A DNA stretch of 64,000 nt from the NCBI RefSeq assembly GCF_029667115.1, contig NZ_JARUIU010000003.1, positions 372,001 through 436,000 of the forward strand. The letters run 5' to 3'. Under the pieces are notes generated by a model. It worked only from the letters and a program-made list of their open reading frames with translations, was not told the DNA's origin and made no database searches. The position numbers and the translations under genes were made by a program. The stretch comes from Jeotgalibacillus sp. ET6. GTDB lineage: Bacteria > Bacillota > Bacilli > Bacillales > Jeotgalibacillaceae. Of the stretch, positions 1 to 8,040 are shown one piece after another; the first letter of the stretch is position 1, and every line of letters begins with the position of its first letter.

Positions 1-1038
1 AGTCCAAATTTTATTAAAGATCAATCGAAAATATTTGTCACGCCTGAAGCTGAGGGAGATGAAGGAAAAATCATCCGGATCTTCCGGAACATGATGCTTG
101 ATGCCGACCCGCCTGATCACACCCGGCTCAGAAAGCTTGTTCAGCCTTTTTTTAATCCGAAAACGATCAAAGCACTGGAGCCTCGGATGCAAGCTATTGC
201 AAATGAGCTGATCACTGAACTGAAAAATCAAAATGGTCCAGTCGATTTGATCACTCATTTCGCCTTCCCTCTTCCTATTATTGTTATTAGTGAAATGCTT
301 GGCGTACCTACAGAAGACCGCCATAAATTCCGTAAATGGTCCAATACCATTCTGGCAGCTTCTGATAACCTGACGACTGACTTTGCCGAAGATGTAGAAG
401 ACTTTATCGCATACTTATCACAGTTATTTGAAGACCGAAAAGAGCAGCCTCAAGATGATTTGATCTCCAAGCTTCTCCAAGCGGAAGAAGAAGGGGAAAA
501 ATTAAATCGGGACGAGCTTTACTCCATGATTGTTCTCCTGATTATTGCCGGTCATGAAACAACCGTAAATCTTATCGCCAACACGATGTTTGCCCTCTTT
601 GAGCATCCTGATCAGCTAAAGGCCGTCCAGGAGGATCATTCTCTTATTGAGCCGGCCATTGAAGAAGGACTGCGTTTTTACAGTCCTGTTGATTTCTCTA
701 CAGCCAGGTGGTCAGAAAAAGACATGGAATTCCACGGAAAAACGCTTAAACGGGGAGATTTTGTGCTGGCTTCTTTAAGCTCGGCAAACCGCGATGAAGA
801 GAAGTTTACGGACGCGGATACCTTTGATGTCACAAGAAATCCGGCCGGACATGTGGCTTTTGGCTTTGGCATCCATTTTTGCCTTGGTGCACCTCTGGCC
901 AGACTTGAGGGAAAAATCGCATTGGAATCGCTTTTAACAGCTTTTCCCTCTATTCAAATGTCTCAGGAACAGCCCCAGTGGATTAATCAGTTTCTATTAA
1001 GAGGACTCAAGGAATTAAACGTTCAATTAGAGGCATAA
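1..1038 (+). CDS. Cytochrome P450 (5' end outside window)
   Basis: Heme-thiolate monooxygenase; 345 residues are visible and the reading frame is open from base 1, so roughly the first 60 residues are missing. Seen: the bacterial class I signature MLDADPPDHTRLRKLV near the visible start, the I-helix oxygen-binding motif AGHETT (about visible residue 185) and the heme-ligand loop FGFGIHFCLG (about 290). These place it among soluble CYP107/CYP109-like enzymes of Bacillus, which hydroxylate fatty acids or terpenoids using separate ferredoxin/flavodoxin partners; none is encoded nearby. The substrate cannot be read from the sequence. It is convergent with the glutaminase gene and separated from it by a shared hairpin. 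Confidence 0.95.
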   Translation, partial: SPNFIKDQSKIFVTPEAEGDEGKIIRIFRNMMLDADPPDHTRLRKLVQPFFNPKTIKALEPRMQAIANELITELKNQNGPVDLITHFAFPLPIIVISEMLGVPTEDRHKFRKWSNTILAASDNLTTDFAEDVEDFIAYLSQLFEDRKEQPQDDLISKLLQAEEEGEKLNRDELYSMIVLLIIAGHETTVNLIANTMFALFEHPDQLKAVQEDHSLIEPAIEEGLRFYSPVDFSTARWSEKDMEFHGKTLKRGDFVLASLSSANRDEEKFTDADTFDVTRNPAGHVAFGFGIHFCLGAPLARLEGKIALESLLTAFPSIQMSQEQPQWINQFLLRGLKELNVQLEA

Positions 1039-1043
1039 GAAAA

Positions 1044-1085
1044 AGGCCCCTGATACCGCGCAAACGGTTCAGGGGCCTGTTTAAA
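1044..1085. terminator. Bidirectional terminator between P450 and glutaminase
   Basis: Stem AGGCCCCTGA / TCAGGGGCCT with a short loop lies between two convergent stop codons. On the minus strand it is followed by a T-rich stretch, so it should terminate glsA; on the plus strand the T-run is weaker (GTTTAAA). Confidence 0.8.
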
Positions 1086-1087
1086 CC

Positions 1088-2053
1088 TTATTTAATATCT
1101 AAATTTTTCACATTGCTGTCATGAAAAATATTTAAATTGAGGTCTCTCGAAAGAATGCGAAGCGCCTGTCCTCCCGCCTCGCTGTTCCCTTTTTTATTTA
1201 TCGCCGGTCCGATAATTCCGATCCCCATTTGTCCTGGAACCGAACCCACTATACTGCCGGAGACACCGCTTTTCAATGGAAAGCCTACCTCCACGCCAAA
1301 TGATCCGGATTCGTTATACATTCCCGACGACAGCATAATCGCTTTTACCGTACGGACATGTTCAGGCTGGATAATCTGTTTTTTTGAACCAATCAGTCTT
1401 CCATGGTTGGATAAAAAGCAGCCCATTTTCGCAAGTGCAAGTGAATTAATATCAACCGAGTTAATGCGGTGATACAAATCAAGTGCGTCATCAGATTCCT
1501 GACTGGATAACACACCCGTACTCTCCATAAAATAGGCAAGCGCTTTGTTACGCGCACCATTTTTCACTTCTGAATCATACACATCTTCATTCATGTAAAT
1601 TTTCTTGTTTTCTGTAATTTTTCTGATGAAATCGAGGCAGCGCTCAAACCGTTCATCCACCGTGCTTCCTTTAATCATGCTGGCGGTGGCAATTGCGCCT
1701 GAATTAATCAGCGGATTGTATGGTCGCTGACCTTCATAATCCTCAAGATTGGAAATCGAATTAAAGAAATCATCCGTCGGCTCCATACCCACCTTTTGGA
1801 ATACAATTTCCTTCCCAAAATCCTCAAGTGCCATCAACAGCAAGATGACTTTTGAGATGCTTTGAAATGAAAAGTCGTGATGAGCTTCCCCTGCAGAGAA
1901 CACATCTCCGTCAAGTGTGACAATGGTAACCCCGAGATCTGTCAGATGCGATTGATCCAGCCCGGGAATATGATCAACTACGGACCCTCTTGAAGCAAAG
2001 GGTCTGCAGGCTTTTACTACCTCTTCAATGTATTCATTCGATAATTTCTTCAT
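1088..2053 (-). CDS. glsA: Glutaminase
   Basis: Hydrolyses L-glutamine to glutamate and ammonia in the cytoplasm. The serine-dependent beta-lactamase/glutaminase fold is shown by Ser65-x-x-Lys68 (SISK) and family segments such as NPLINSGAI, GVLSSQ and SGVSGSIVGSVPGQMGI. The frame is open further upstream, but the start chosen (ATG, MKKLSNEY) has a CAGGGGG ribosome site about 7 bases ahead and gives 321 residues, close to the usual 305-330. B. subtilis has two paralogues (YbgJ/GlsA1 and YlaM/GlsA2); which one this matches cannot be settled here. No glutamine transporter or sensor kinase lies next to it, unlike B. subtilis glsA-glnT. Confidence 0.93.
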   Translation of the reverse strand: MKKLSNEYIEEVVKACRPFASRGSVVDHIPGLDQSHLTDLGVTIVTLDGDVFSAGEAHHDFSFQSISKVILLLMALEDFGKEIVFQKVGMEPTDDFFNSISNLEDYEGQRPYNPLINSGAIATASMIKGSTVDERFERCLDFIRKITENKKIYMNEDVYDSEVKNGARNKALAYFMESTGVLSSQESDDALDLYHRINSVDINSLALAKMGCFLSNHGRLIGSKKQIIQPEHVRTVKAIMLSSGMYNESGSFGVEVGFPLKSGVSGSIVGSVPGQMGIGIIGPAINKKGNSEAGGQALRILSRDLNLNIFHDSNVKNLDIK

Positions 2054-2284
2054 ATTTTGCCCCCTGATTTCATTTTGTCCTACTTTATCTATACCCAAAA
2101 TCAGTCGTGAAAGGGCAATTAAATAAAAAACATTTGTGAAATAACACATGGTATATAGAAGGGTTGATGAAATACGGTTTGTAAGAGAGGGTAATGCGTT
2201 GGGAGAAGGATGTAGGGTGTGCAAATATTACAGTATTTTAAAGCCCCCTGCTTTACTTATTGCACGCCAAGAGGCTTTCGTCTT

Positions 2285-2698
2285 TTAACTTGTTTTACTT
2301 AACCCCAGAGCGCCTCCGTCTACTGCAGCACCGAGTTCTTCAAGTTCCTTAAGAATTAACTCCTTTAAATGATTTGCTTCGTTAAGCGTTGCAAAGCTGA
2401 CGACCAGCTCTTCCATCATAAGCTGCTGAACCGATATCACATGGGGATAGCGATACTGATCTTCAATTTCCAGATCATGGAGACGGACTTCATAGGAGGA
2501 AGCTGACTCTTTTTTTATAATCAGTTTCCACACTGCTGAACGGAGTGAGGGTTGTTTTTCATACCCAATATGTAAATGGTTTTCTTTAGCAAATTGAATA
2601 AATTCATCTGTTAATTGAACAGGTCCTATATAGCGGAAAGAAAGCTGATTGGATGGTTCGTTGTTTAGGATGACCGTTTCTGCTGAGAAATAATTCAA
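2285..2698 (-). CDS. Hypothetical protein, 137 aa
   Basis: No family is recognised. The product is soluble, acidic, mixed alpha/beta in appearance, without signal peptide or membrane segment, and ends in a helical ELILKELEELG segment. It starts with TTG preceded by AAAAGGGG at about 11 bases, a weak but plausible site. It stands alone: a divergent non-coding stretch of about 160 bases lies upstream, and downstream a weak inverted repeat (about 2240-2276) precedes glsA. Codon use looks like that of the neighbours. It could be an uncharacterised cytosolic Bacillaceae protein. Confidence 0.6.
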   Translation of the reverse strand: MNYFSAETVILNNEPSNQLSFRYIGPVQLTDEFIQFAKENHLHIGYEKQPSLRSAVWKLIIKKESASSYEVRLHDLEIEDQYRYPHVISVQQLMMEELVVSFATLNEANHLKELILKELEELGAAVDGGALGLSKTS

Positions 2699-2858
2699 TG
2701 GATCACATACCCCTTTTTGCGTTTTTTGTTCCTTTTTATAATGTCGGCAATTTTCCAGTATTGTTTACACTGAAATCGGAAAAATTTGCGTCCAGCCCGC
2801 AAAACCATCAGGTGAAGGGAATGAGGCTGTACATCATGTCCCAGCCTCTGCTTACATT

Positions 2859-3122
2859 TTATTCTCTAACTTCATCCGTTTCTTTTCCGCCAATTCCATC
2901 CCACGGGTCATTTTGCGCTTCTGTTCCGCCATCATCTACTTCAATCTCCGTTCCATCATCACGGTTATCCAGAATTTCTCTGTCTCTTTCAAGAACGTTG
3001 GCACTTCCTTCTTTTTGATGTCCCGGCTGTTCTTTCTGCGATTCGCTTAATTCATTTATATTACACGCTGTCAATAGCAGGATAAATCCAATAAAAAGTG
3101 AAAATTTCTTTACTGATTTCAT
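2859..3122 (-). CDS. Small predicted lipoprotein
   Basis: An 87-residue exported protein. The N-terminus has a lysine-rich head, a hydrophobic stretch and the lipobox LLTAC at about residue 19, so it should be lipid-anchored outside the membrane. The mature part is very acidic and rich in D, E, G, Q and N (DDGTEIEVDDGGTE), with no recognisable domain. The chosen ATG has an excellent AAAAGGGGGC ribosome site; the longer open frame upstream is low-complexity and runs antisense to the YeaQ-type gene. Function unknown. Confidence 0.75.
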   Translation of the reverse strand: MKSVKKFSLFIGFILLLTACNINELSESQKEQPGHQKEGSANVLERDREILDNRDDGTEIEVDDGGTEAQNDPWDGIGGKETDEVRE

Positions 3123-3240
3123 GTAATTGCCCCCTTTTATATAAATAGCGTTCCCTTCTGAGGCAGGATCTATGTACATATACATAACTGCTGGAGGAAC
3201 GGACATGCTAAACCATAAAAACAAGTTAGGAGGAAACCAT

Positions 3241-3498
3241 ATGGGATTTATATTGTATCTGATTGTCGGCGGTTTAATTGGATGGATCGCAGGAATGATT
3301 TTAGGTAAAGACATTCCGGGAGGCATTATTGGTAATATTATCGCGGGGATTATTGGAGCTTGGATCGGCGATATGATTTTAGGCGATCTTGGACCTGAAA
3401 TCGCGGATATTGCCATTATTCCAGCACTTCTTGGCGCGATTATTTTAATTTTAATTGTAAGCTTTATTTTAAAAGCGATGAGAAAAAATAATCACTAA
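3241..3498 (+). CDS. GlsB/YeaQ/YmgE family small membrane protein
   Basis: An 85-residue hydrophobic protein with three membrane segments separated by glycine-rich turns (GGLIGWIAGMILGKD, GIIGAWIGD), the pattern of the transglycosylase-associated (YeaQ/YmgE/GlsB) family. In Bacillus, relatives such as YwzA belong to the general stress regulon; the molecular role is unknown. The start is set by AGGAGG seven bases ahead of the ATG. A second family member lies at 25184. It is divergent from the small lipoprotein gene. Confidence 0.85.
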   Translation: MGFILYLIVGGLIGWIAGMILGKDIPGGIIGNIIAGIIGAWIGDMILGDLGPEIADIAIIPALLGAIILILIVSFILKAMRKNNH

Positions 3499-3607
3499 AG
3501 CCAATTCCTGTTTGCTCTAGACACTTTCATCCGCTTCCTGCATTCACCAGCATACTTCTGTTTTTAAGAGGAGAAAATAAAAGCAGTCATGCAGGAGGTG
3601 GATTTAA

Positions 3608-3718
3608 TTGAGCTCACACAATAAGGCAAACAAAGACGGCGGGACTAAGCAAAACAGCAAGCAAAAACCCAAAGGCAAAACATCCAGCTCTGCAAATGGA
3701 CAAAACGGCTATCATTAG
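3608..3718 (+). CDS. Very small basic hydrophilic protein, 36 aa
   Basis: A TTG start is preceded by a perfect AGGAGGTGG ribosome site at 7 bases and the frame runs 36 codons to TAG, directly followed by a strong hairpin terminator. The product is dominated by K, N, Q, S and G with no hydrophobic core (it begins MSSHNKANKDGG), a composition common among small spore or stress proteins of Bacillaceae. I do not recognise a named family. The strong ribosome site and dedicated terminator are the evidence that it is real. Confidence 0.65.
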   Translation: MSSHNKANKDGGTKQNSKQKPKGKTSSSANGQNGYH

Positions 3719-3728
3719 CCACACAAAC

Positions 3729-3770
3729 AAGCATGTCCACACGAATTTTTCGTGTGGACATGCTTTATTT
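3729..3770. terminator. Bidirectional terminator
   Basis: Perfect 17-bp stem AAGCATGTCCACACGAA with its complement, short T loop, and T-rich flank, between the 36-residue ORF (plus) and the MBL hydrolase (minus). Confidence 0.92.
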
Positions 3771-4583
3771 TTATGACCGGTCAGGCATGGCGATGGTTTC
3801 GAATTCATCGACAAGCTTTTGAAGATTTTCCGTGAGTTGTGACCCTTCCATCGGTTTTCCGTGTCCGGTTACAGCAATCGAGGGATTTAACTCATTTAAA
3901 ACTCGGACAGAATCCCACGCTGCCTGAAAATCCATCGTGAGGTATTTAGGCGGCCCATGAATTTCAAGTTTTTGCATCGTCACCTTCACAAGAGATTCCT
4001 GCTTAACCGTTACAAATGCGTCTCCCGCTATCAAAAACCGGTCCCGGTCCCTAAATAATGAAACGTGGCCGGGAGTATGTCCGGGGGTATGAACCCATTT
4101 CCATTCAGGCATGAACGGCACCGAGCCGTCTTCTGGCAGAGACTGCACTTTTTGACCTAAATTAATCGCTTCGTTGGGAAACAGTTTAGGTGACATTTTT
4201 GCTACCAATCCTTTATCGACCGTGGGATCAGGTTCAGGATAATCCTGCCTGCCGGTGAGATAGGGCATCTCAAGAGAATGAGCGTAAACAGGCACATCCC
4301 ACTCGGAAGCAAGCTCCTCCACACCGCCGACATGATCGAAATGACCATGAGTCAAAATGATGGCTTCAGGCTTCGTCCCTTTTCCGTATCGCTCTTCTGC
4401 TTCTTTCTTTATCTTTTCAGCTGATTTAGGCATTCCTGCATCAACCAGCACCCACGAGTTGGCTGTTGCATCGAGGGTTACGAAAAAGAGATTGACCACT
4501 TGATTCGTATACATAAACACATCCGATACAACATTCTGTTCATCTCCCGCTTTAACAGAAGCTACAGGTATTAATTTATCCAT
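3771..4583 (-). CDS. MBL-fold metallo-hydrolase
   Basis: A 270-residue single-domain metallo-beta-lactamase-fold hydrolase. The dinuclear zinc motif HxHxDH is complete (HGHFDH, residues 79-84), followed by HTPGHTPGH, GDAF and a C-terminal TGHGKP histidine. This layout suits glyoxalase II-like or general thioester/lactone hydrolases; the substrate is not deducible. The start was chosen at MDKLIPV because GGGAGAGG lies just ahead; an upstream ATG adds eight residues without a site. It lies 27 bases after the K+ channel gene and is probably co-transcribed with it. Confidence 0.9.
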   Translation of the reverse strand: MDKLIPVASVKAGDEQNVVSDVFMYTNQVVNLFFVTLDATANSWVLVDAGMPKSAEKIKKEAEERYGKGTKPEAIILTHGHFDHVGGVEELASEWDVPVYAHSLEMPYLTGRQDYPEPDPTVDKGLVAKMSPKLFPNEAINLGQKVQSLPEDGSVPFMPEWKWVHTPGHTPGHVSLFRDRDRFLIAGDAFVTVKQESLVKVTMQKLEIHGPPKYLTMDFQAAWDSVRVLNELNPSIAVTGHGKPMEGSQLTENLQKLVDEFETIAMPDRS

Positions 4584-4610
4584 CGGTACCTCTCCCTTTC
4601 CTAGCATGAT

Positions 4611-5057
4611 TTATTCCTTTTCTTCTTTATCCTTTGAAGAGTTTAATGCTTTCATAAAATAAGCAGTTGGCAGCAGCAATCCCAGACTGGCTTCAATGAG
4701 AGCGAAAAAACGCGCCGGACCAACGGGGACCATGTCTCCATATCCTACAGAAAGAATCGTTACACCACTGAAGTAAAGAAAATTGCCAAAGGTTTTTTCA
4801 ACAGGATCTCCATTTGGATCATTAATGGATAATAGTTGTTCGTTGAACGAAAGCAAATAATATAAAAGTCCAAATCCCAGCGTTAAACTCAACAGAACGA
4901 AAAACAGCTTATAAAACAGAACTGGACTGAAATAACTGTCCTTAAAAGATTTATTAGTGAAAAAATAATAAAGTGTAATAAGCAGATAAACAATTGTAAT
5001 GGTAATTAAGATGGAGGAGGCCATTCTTAAAACCAGTCTTTTCCCTATGTTTTCCAT
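4611..5057 (-). CDS. Two-TM potassium channel
   Basis: Small ion channel of the Ion_trans_2 type: two membrane helices flank a pore loop with selectivity filter TILSVGYGD (about residues 115-123). No RCK or other ligand-binding domain is attached, so gating is by something not visible. The start is uncertain: the frame extends to 5144, but the longer form has no ribosome site and its 5' end overlaps the promoter of the divergent dinB gene, so the MENIGK start (148 aa) is preferred. It precedes the MBL hydrolase gene. Confidence 0.85.
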   Translation of the reverse strand: MENIGKRLVLRMASSILITITIVYLLITLYYFFTNKSFKDSYFSPVLFYKLFFVLLSLTLGFGLLYYLLSFNEQLLSINDPNGDPVEKTFGNFLYFSGVTILSVGYGDMVPVGPARFFALIEASLGLLLPTAYFMKALNSSKDKEEKE

Positions 5058-5099
5058 TCCCGAATCTTTTATTAAAAAACATAAATGAGGACAGATTTT

Positions 5100-5129
5100 T
5101 TGAAATAAAAAGACTCTATGCATTATACT
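5100..5129 (+). promoter_or_regulatory. SigA-type promoter of dinB-family gene
   Basis: TTGAAA and TATACT separated by 18 bases, 36 bases ahead of the DinB start codon. Confidence 0.65.
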
Positions 5130-5164
5130 GGTTTTATCATTCAAACAAGAAAAGAGGGTTTCAA

Positions 5165-5620
5165 ATGGCTAAAATCGATCAATTCATGGCAGGATGGCTG
5201 GCACACAGACAGGCATTAATCGAACTTGTTGGCGTTATTGACAACGACCATCTTCCTTTCAAGCCTTGGGAAGAAGCGATGTCTGTATCTGTATTGGTTC
5301 AGCATATTGCAGACTCTACAAGCATGTTTGTTCAAACCGTTCAAAATGGAGAGCTGACTCCTCCTTCTGGAAATCAAACATTCGAGTCCATTACGGATCT
5401 CCAGGATTATTTACAGGCTGCCACCGAGCAAACATTGGCTGATTTAAAAACGCTTTCTGATGAACAGCTCGATAAACAAGTGGAATTTTACGGCTCTGTT
5501 ATGCCGGGTTATGCCTTGCTTGAAAGTGGAAAAGACCATGAGATTCACCATAAAGGGCAGTTGTTTACCTATGCACGCTTAACTGGTGCAAAGGATCTTC
5601 CGTTTTTTATTGCACGTTAA
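5165..5620 (+). CDS. DinB/YfiT-family four-helix protein
   Basis: A 151-residue protein of the DinB superfamily, four-helix-bundle proteins that bind a metal through three histidines; some members are thiol (bacillithiol/mycothiol) transferases. Candidate ligands are the His in LVQHIADS and those in HEIHHKGQ near the C-terminus. AGAGGG lies six bases ahead of the ATG. It is monocistronic, with its own promoter and terminator. Which thiol or substrate it handles is not visible. Confidence 0.88.
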   Translation: MAKIDQFMAGWLAHRQALIELVGVIDNDHLPFKPWEEAMSVSVLVQHIADSTSMFVQTVQNGELTPPSGNQTFESITDLQDYLQAATEQTLADLKTLSDEQLDKQVEFYGSVMPGYALLESGKDHEIHHKGQLFTYARLTGAKDLPFFIAR

Positions 5621-5661
5621 AAAAAGAGCCGTCCCACACACTTTGTGGAACGGCTCTTTTT
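5621..5661. terminator. Bidirectional terminator after dinB
   Basis: AAAAGAGCCGT-CCACA / TGTGGAACGGCTCTTTT stem, flanked by A and T runs on both sides, between the DinB gene and the small minus-strand ORF at 5664. Confidence 0.9.
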
Positions 5662-5663
5662 AC

Positions 5664-5798
5664 TTATTCTTCAATGACTCTTGACCTTGAACCATCTTTT
5701 TCAGAGCCCGCCGCTCCAGGATAGTGTAGATCCTGGTCCCGGTCCGACTGTACTTTCTTTTGTTTTTTCAGCTTTTTTTCCTGTCTGTCTTTTCCCAT
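5664..5798 (-). CDS. Small charged protein, 44 aa
   Basis: Short ORF with an ideal AGGGGGG ribosome site seven bases before ATG. The N-terminal half is lysine/glutamine-rich ([17 protein letters not shown]) and the C-terminal half acidic with an [13 protein letters not shown] segment. Codon structure ends exactly at a bidirectional terminator. It lies among spore-protein genes (sspK, sspN, tlp), so a sporulation role is a reasonable guess, but I cannot name a family. Confidence 0.6.
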   Translation of the reverse strand: MGKDRQEKKLKKQKKVQSDRDQDLHYPGAAGSEKDGSRSRVIEE

Positions 5799-5938
5799 TC
5801 TGCATCCCCCCTGCTTATACTTTCTCCTTGTGGACGCCTTGCTATTCGGATTATTATTGCCATGTTTTAATGGTTATATTTCTGCTTTATTCAACCACAC
5901 TAAGAAGGCTTTACTACTTTCAGAATGGAGGAATTTGC

Positions 5939-6106
5939 ATGAGAAACAAAGCAAAAAATTTTCCGGAAATGACGATGAAGGGTGAAGCGGGAAAGGCGCG
6001 GGCAAAATCACGATTTGCTTCAAAACGGGCAGACGGCACGATCAATACGCATCCTCAGGAACGAATGGAAGCATCAGGACATCGCAGGCTTGATAACAAC
6101 AGCTAA
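5939..6106 (+). CDS. sspK: Small acid-soluble spore protein K
   Basis: A 55-residue protein matching SASP-K in layout: the N-terminal [10 protein letters not shown], then [20 protein letters not shown] and ASGHR. Minor SASPs are made in the forespore and degraded at germination. The start has GGAGG seven bases ahead. The terminal RLDNNS extends it a few residues beyond the usual length of about 50. Upstream CACACTA (5896-5902) resembles a sigma-G -10 element. It is followed by its own hairpin terminator, then a full-length copy of the interspersed repeat. Confidence 0.9.
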   Translation: MRNKAKNFPEMTMKGEAGKARAKSRFASKRADGTINTHPQERMEASGHRRLDNNS

Positions 6107-6115
6107 ATGGGAGCC

Positions 6116-6157
6116 AGTGATTCAGACCATCTAAATGATGGTTTCAGTCACTTTTTA
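6116..6157 (+). terminator. sspK terminator
   Basis: Imperfect stem AGTGATTCAGACCATC / GATGGTTTCAGTCACT followed by a T run. Confidence 0.8.
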
Positions 6158-6165
6158 GCAAAGAA

Positions 6166-6352
6166 AAAAGGCTGGGACAAAACTGTCTCAGCCTTTTTGA
6201 CCGTTTCGCTGCGCTTCAGGTGGACGCTTTCCGCAGGGACGGCGGTTTGAGCCTTTCGGCAATGACCTGTAAAGTCTCAGCTTGCCGCCATATCCTGCTG
6301 GAGCCGCCACCTTCCGCTCCGCTCACCTCTTACTATTTGTCCCGACCTCAGT
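6166..6352 (+). repeat. Interspersed MITE-like repeat, full copy 1
   Basis: Head hairpin AGGCTGGGACAAAA..TGTCTCAGCCT, then GGACGCTTTCCGCAGGGAC, a variable middle, GTCTCAGCTTGCCG, CACCTTCCGCTCCGCTCACC, and a tail TTTGTCCCGACCTCAG that is the inverted complement of the head. It lies between convergent sspK and tlp. ORFs that seem to cross it are simply translations of the repeat. Confidence 0.85.
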
Positions 6353-6357
6353 AAAAA

Positions 6358-6579
6358 TTAAAGATTTGAACGTTCTTCTTCTATTTCACGGCGTGTATCT
6401 TCGACAGCTTCCATACGCTGTGCATTTTTATCTCTTCTTTTTTCTCTGCCTGCTGCGGTGTCTGCATGCTCAATGGCGAATTCAGTATCTTTGATATTTT
6501 GCTCTGTATTATTTAGCATTTCCTGCATTTTTTTGATTTTTGCCCGATGTTCGCCTTCATGCTGTTGACCTTTACTCAT
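6358..6579 (-). CDS. tlp: Tlp family small acid-soluble spore protein
   Basis: A 73-residue, highly charged helical protein with the Tlp pattern: KIKKMQEMLNNTEQNI, a central EFAIEHAD and the conserved KNAQR..E..EDTRREIEEE tail. Tlp is a thioredoxin-like minor spore protein produced in the forespore. The start was chosen at MSKGQQ because GGGGGG lies seven bases ahead. It follows sspN by 20 bases, the same sspN-tlp pair as in B. subtilis, so the two form one forespore operon. Confidence 0.88.
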   Translation of the reverse strand: MSKGQQHEGEHRAKIKKMQEMLNNTEQNIKDTEFAIEHADTAAGREKRRDKNAQRMEAVEDTRREIEEERSNL

Positions 6580-6599
6580 ATCAAGACCCCCCACTGATT

Positions 6600-6734
6600 T
6601 TATCCATTTGTAACGTTCGGTTCTTTGCCGGTTTTATCCAGCATTTTTCCCTTGTTTGTTTTTGTGGCATTTTTAGATTGTGTGCCCAGATGCTCCGGTA
6701 CGAACGCTTTGCTGTTTTTCTTCGGATTGCTCAA
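6600..6734 (-). CDS. sspN: Small acid-soluble spore protein N
   Basis: A 44-residue basic protein with the SASP-N signature [19 protein letters not shown], then KTNKGKM and DKTGKEP. It starts at TTG with TAGGGGGTGAG just ahead. It is the first gene of the sspN-tlp pair. Upstream on its strand, CATATTA (6756-6762) is a good sigma-G -10 sequence, although the expected -35 is weak. Confidence 0.92.
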   Translation of the reverse strand: MSNPKKNSKAFVPEHLGTQSKNATKTNKGKMLDKTGKEPNVTNG

Positions 6735-6755
6735 AAGACTCACCCCCTACTTGTG

Positions 6756-6762
6756 TAATATG
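6756..6762 (-). promoter_or_regulatory. Candidate sigma-G -10 element for sspN-tlp
   Basis: CATATTA on the minus strand, 22 bases ahead of the sspN start, fits the forespore consensus CATnnTA; the -35 region does not match clearly. Confidence 0.4.
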
Positions 6763-6810
6763 CCCTTTTAAAGACAAAACATAGGTAGCAATAATTTCTG
6801 AACACAAAAA

Positions 6811-6940
6811 GAGCTTGGGACAAGAGTGTCTCAAGCTCTACGAACGGTTCACTTCGCTTCAGGCGGACGCTCCGCTCACCTACTACTACTAATAAATAAA
6901 TTCTCATTTTTTAACTTTTTTTAATTTTTGCCCCAGCCTC
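6811..6940 (+). repeat. Interspersed repeat, internally deleted copy 2
   Basis: Same head (GAGCTTGGGACAAGAGTGTC) and same tail (TTTTTGCCCCAGCCTC, complementary to the head), but the middle is missing: GGCGGACGCT is joined directly to CCGCTCACCTACTACT. It lies between sspN and the TauE gene. Confidence 0.85.
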
Positions 6941-6947
6941 TACTGAA

Positions 6948-7727
6948 TTAAAACAAAATATCGGTCCATATTTTAACAGCGGTTGCTAATATTAAGATCG
7001 CCAGGACCACCTGCAGCATTTTGGTGTTTACTTTTTTTCCTGTCATAGCCCCTAAGGGTGACGCAATCAGGCTTGCGATGACCATAATAAGTGCAGGGTA
7101 ATAGTCGACCTGACCTGTTGTGATCTTTCCGACGGCTGCACCGATGGATGAGATAAACGTAATGGCCAGTGAAGAGGCAATGGTCATGCGAGTTGGAATC
7201 TTGAGTACAACGAGCATGATTGGAACGAGTAGAAATGCGCCTGCTGCTCCGACAATTCCAGCAGCCACCCCCACAATCAAAGCAAGGGCAGCAGCCAGCG
7301 GTTTATTAAAACGGACCTGATCCAGCGCCACGTCGTCCAGGCCTTTTTTGGGGATAAACATCATGACAGCAGCAATTAACGCAAGTGCACCGTATACAAT
7401 ATTGATGGCATCCTCCGGCATAAGCTTGGATCCGTAGCCGCCAATAAAGCTTCCGATTAAAATACTGACTCCCATGTATGCAATCAGGCTTTTATTAAGA
7501 TAGCCGCCTTTGCGGTAAACCCACACACCTGCAATGGTTGCAAAGAAGACCTGAACTGCACTGATTCCCGCGACCTCATGTGCGCTGAATGCAGCCAGAC
7601 CAAAGAGGGGCGGGATATACAGAAGCATGGGGTATTTTATTATGGAACCCCCAACACCAAGCATTCCCGAGATGTAAGAACCGACGAAGCCAATTAAAAA
7701 GATAATTAAAATAAATTCTATATCCAT
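6948..7727 (-). CDS. yrkJ: TauE/SafE family sulfur-anion exporter (YrkJ-like)
   Basis: A 259-residue integral membrane protein with about eight hydrophobic segments and the duplicated TauE/SafE glycine motifs ([38 protein letters not shown]). The family moves sulfite, sulfonates or related anions. It is the last gene of the CstR-controlled operon and probably exports sulfite or thiosulfate produced from persulfide oxidation. AAGGAGTGAG precedes the ATG. Topology and family are clear; the exact ion is inferred from the operon. Confidence 0.9.
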   Translation of the reverse strand: MDIEFILIIFLIGFVGSYISGMLGVGGSIIKYPMLLYIPPLFGLAAFSAHEVAGISAVQVFFATIAGVWVYRKGGYLNKSLIAYMGVSILIGSFIGGYGSKLMPEDAINIVYGALALIAAVMMFIPKKGLDDVALDQVRFNKPLAAALALIVGVAAGIVGAAGAFLLVPIMLVVLKIPTRMTIASSLAITFISSIGAAVGKITTGQVDYYPALIMVIASLIASPLGAMTGKKVNTKMLQVVLAILILATAVKIWTDILF

Positions 7728-7794
7728 CGCTTCTCACTCCTTAAAATAGAAAGGGAGAACAATCAGTCCTCCCCTTTTTTCTTTCTGGCAACGG

Positions 7795-8022
7795 TTATGC
7801 TTTTTTAATCCAGAATTTGAATACATCGTTCTCTTCGGCACTGTCTAAAAGTTCATGACCGCCTGAAGCAGACCATGCCACAAGATCACTTTTTGCCCCT
7901 TTGTCTGTTGCATGGATTTCTAAGATGTCTCCTGATTGAAGATCTGCCATTGCTTTTTTTGTTCTTATGATTGGCATTGGACAAGCTAATCCTTTAGCAT
8001 CTAATACTTTTGTTACGTTCAT
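7795..8022 (-). CDS. yrkI: TusA-type sulfur carrier (YrkI-like)
   Basis: A 75-residue TusA/SirA-family protein. The catalytic Cys14 sits in the invariant GLACPMPI motif and carries a persulfide for transfer between sulfur enzymes. AGGAGAG lies ahead of the ATG. It stands between the rhodanese-MBL fusion and the TauE exporter, as in B. subtilis yrkH-yrkI-yrkJ. Unlike E. coli TusA there is no tRNA-thiolation partner nearby, so a role in sulfide/persulfide handling is more likely. Confidence 0.92.
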   Translation of the reverse strand: MNVTKVLDAKGLACPMPIIRTKKAMADLQSGDILEIHATDKGAKSDLVAWSASGGHELLDSAEENDVFKFWIKKA

Positions 8023-8040
8023 TTTAACTCTCCTCCTGTA

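Noticed and set aside
5058-5144. Longer start of the K+ channel
   Set aside because: No ribosome site, and the start would overlap the promoter of the divergent DinB gene; the added residues are not membrane-like.
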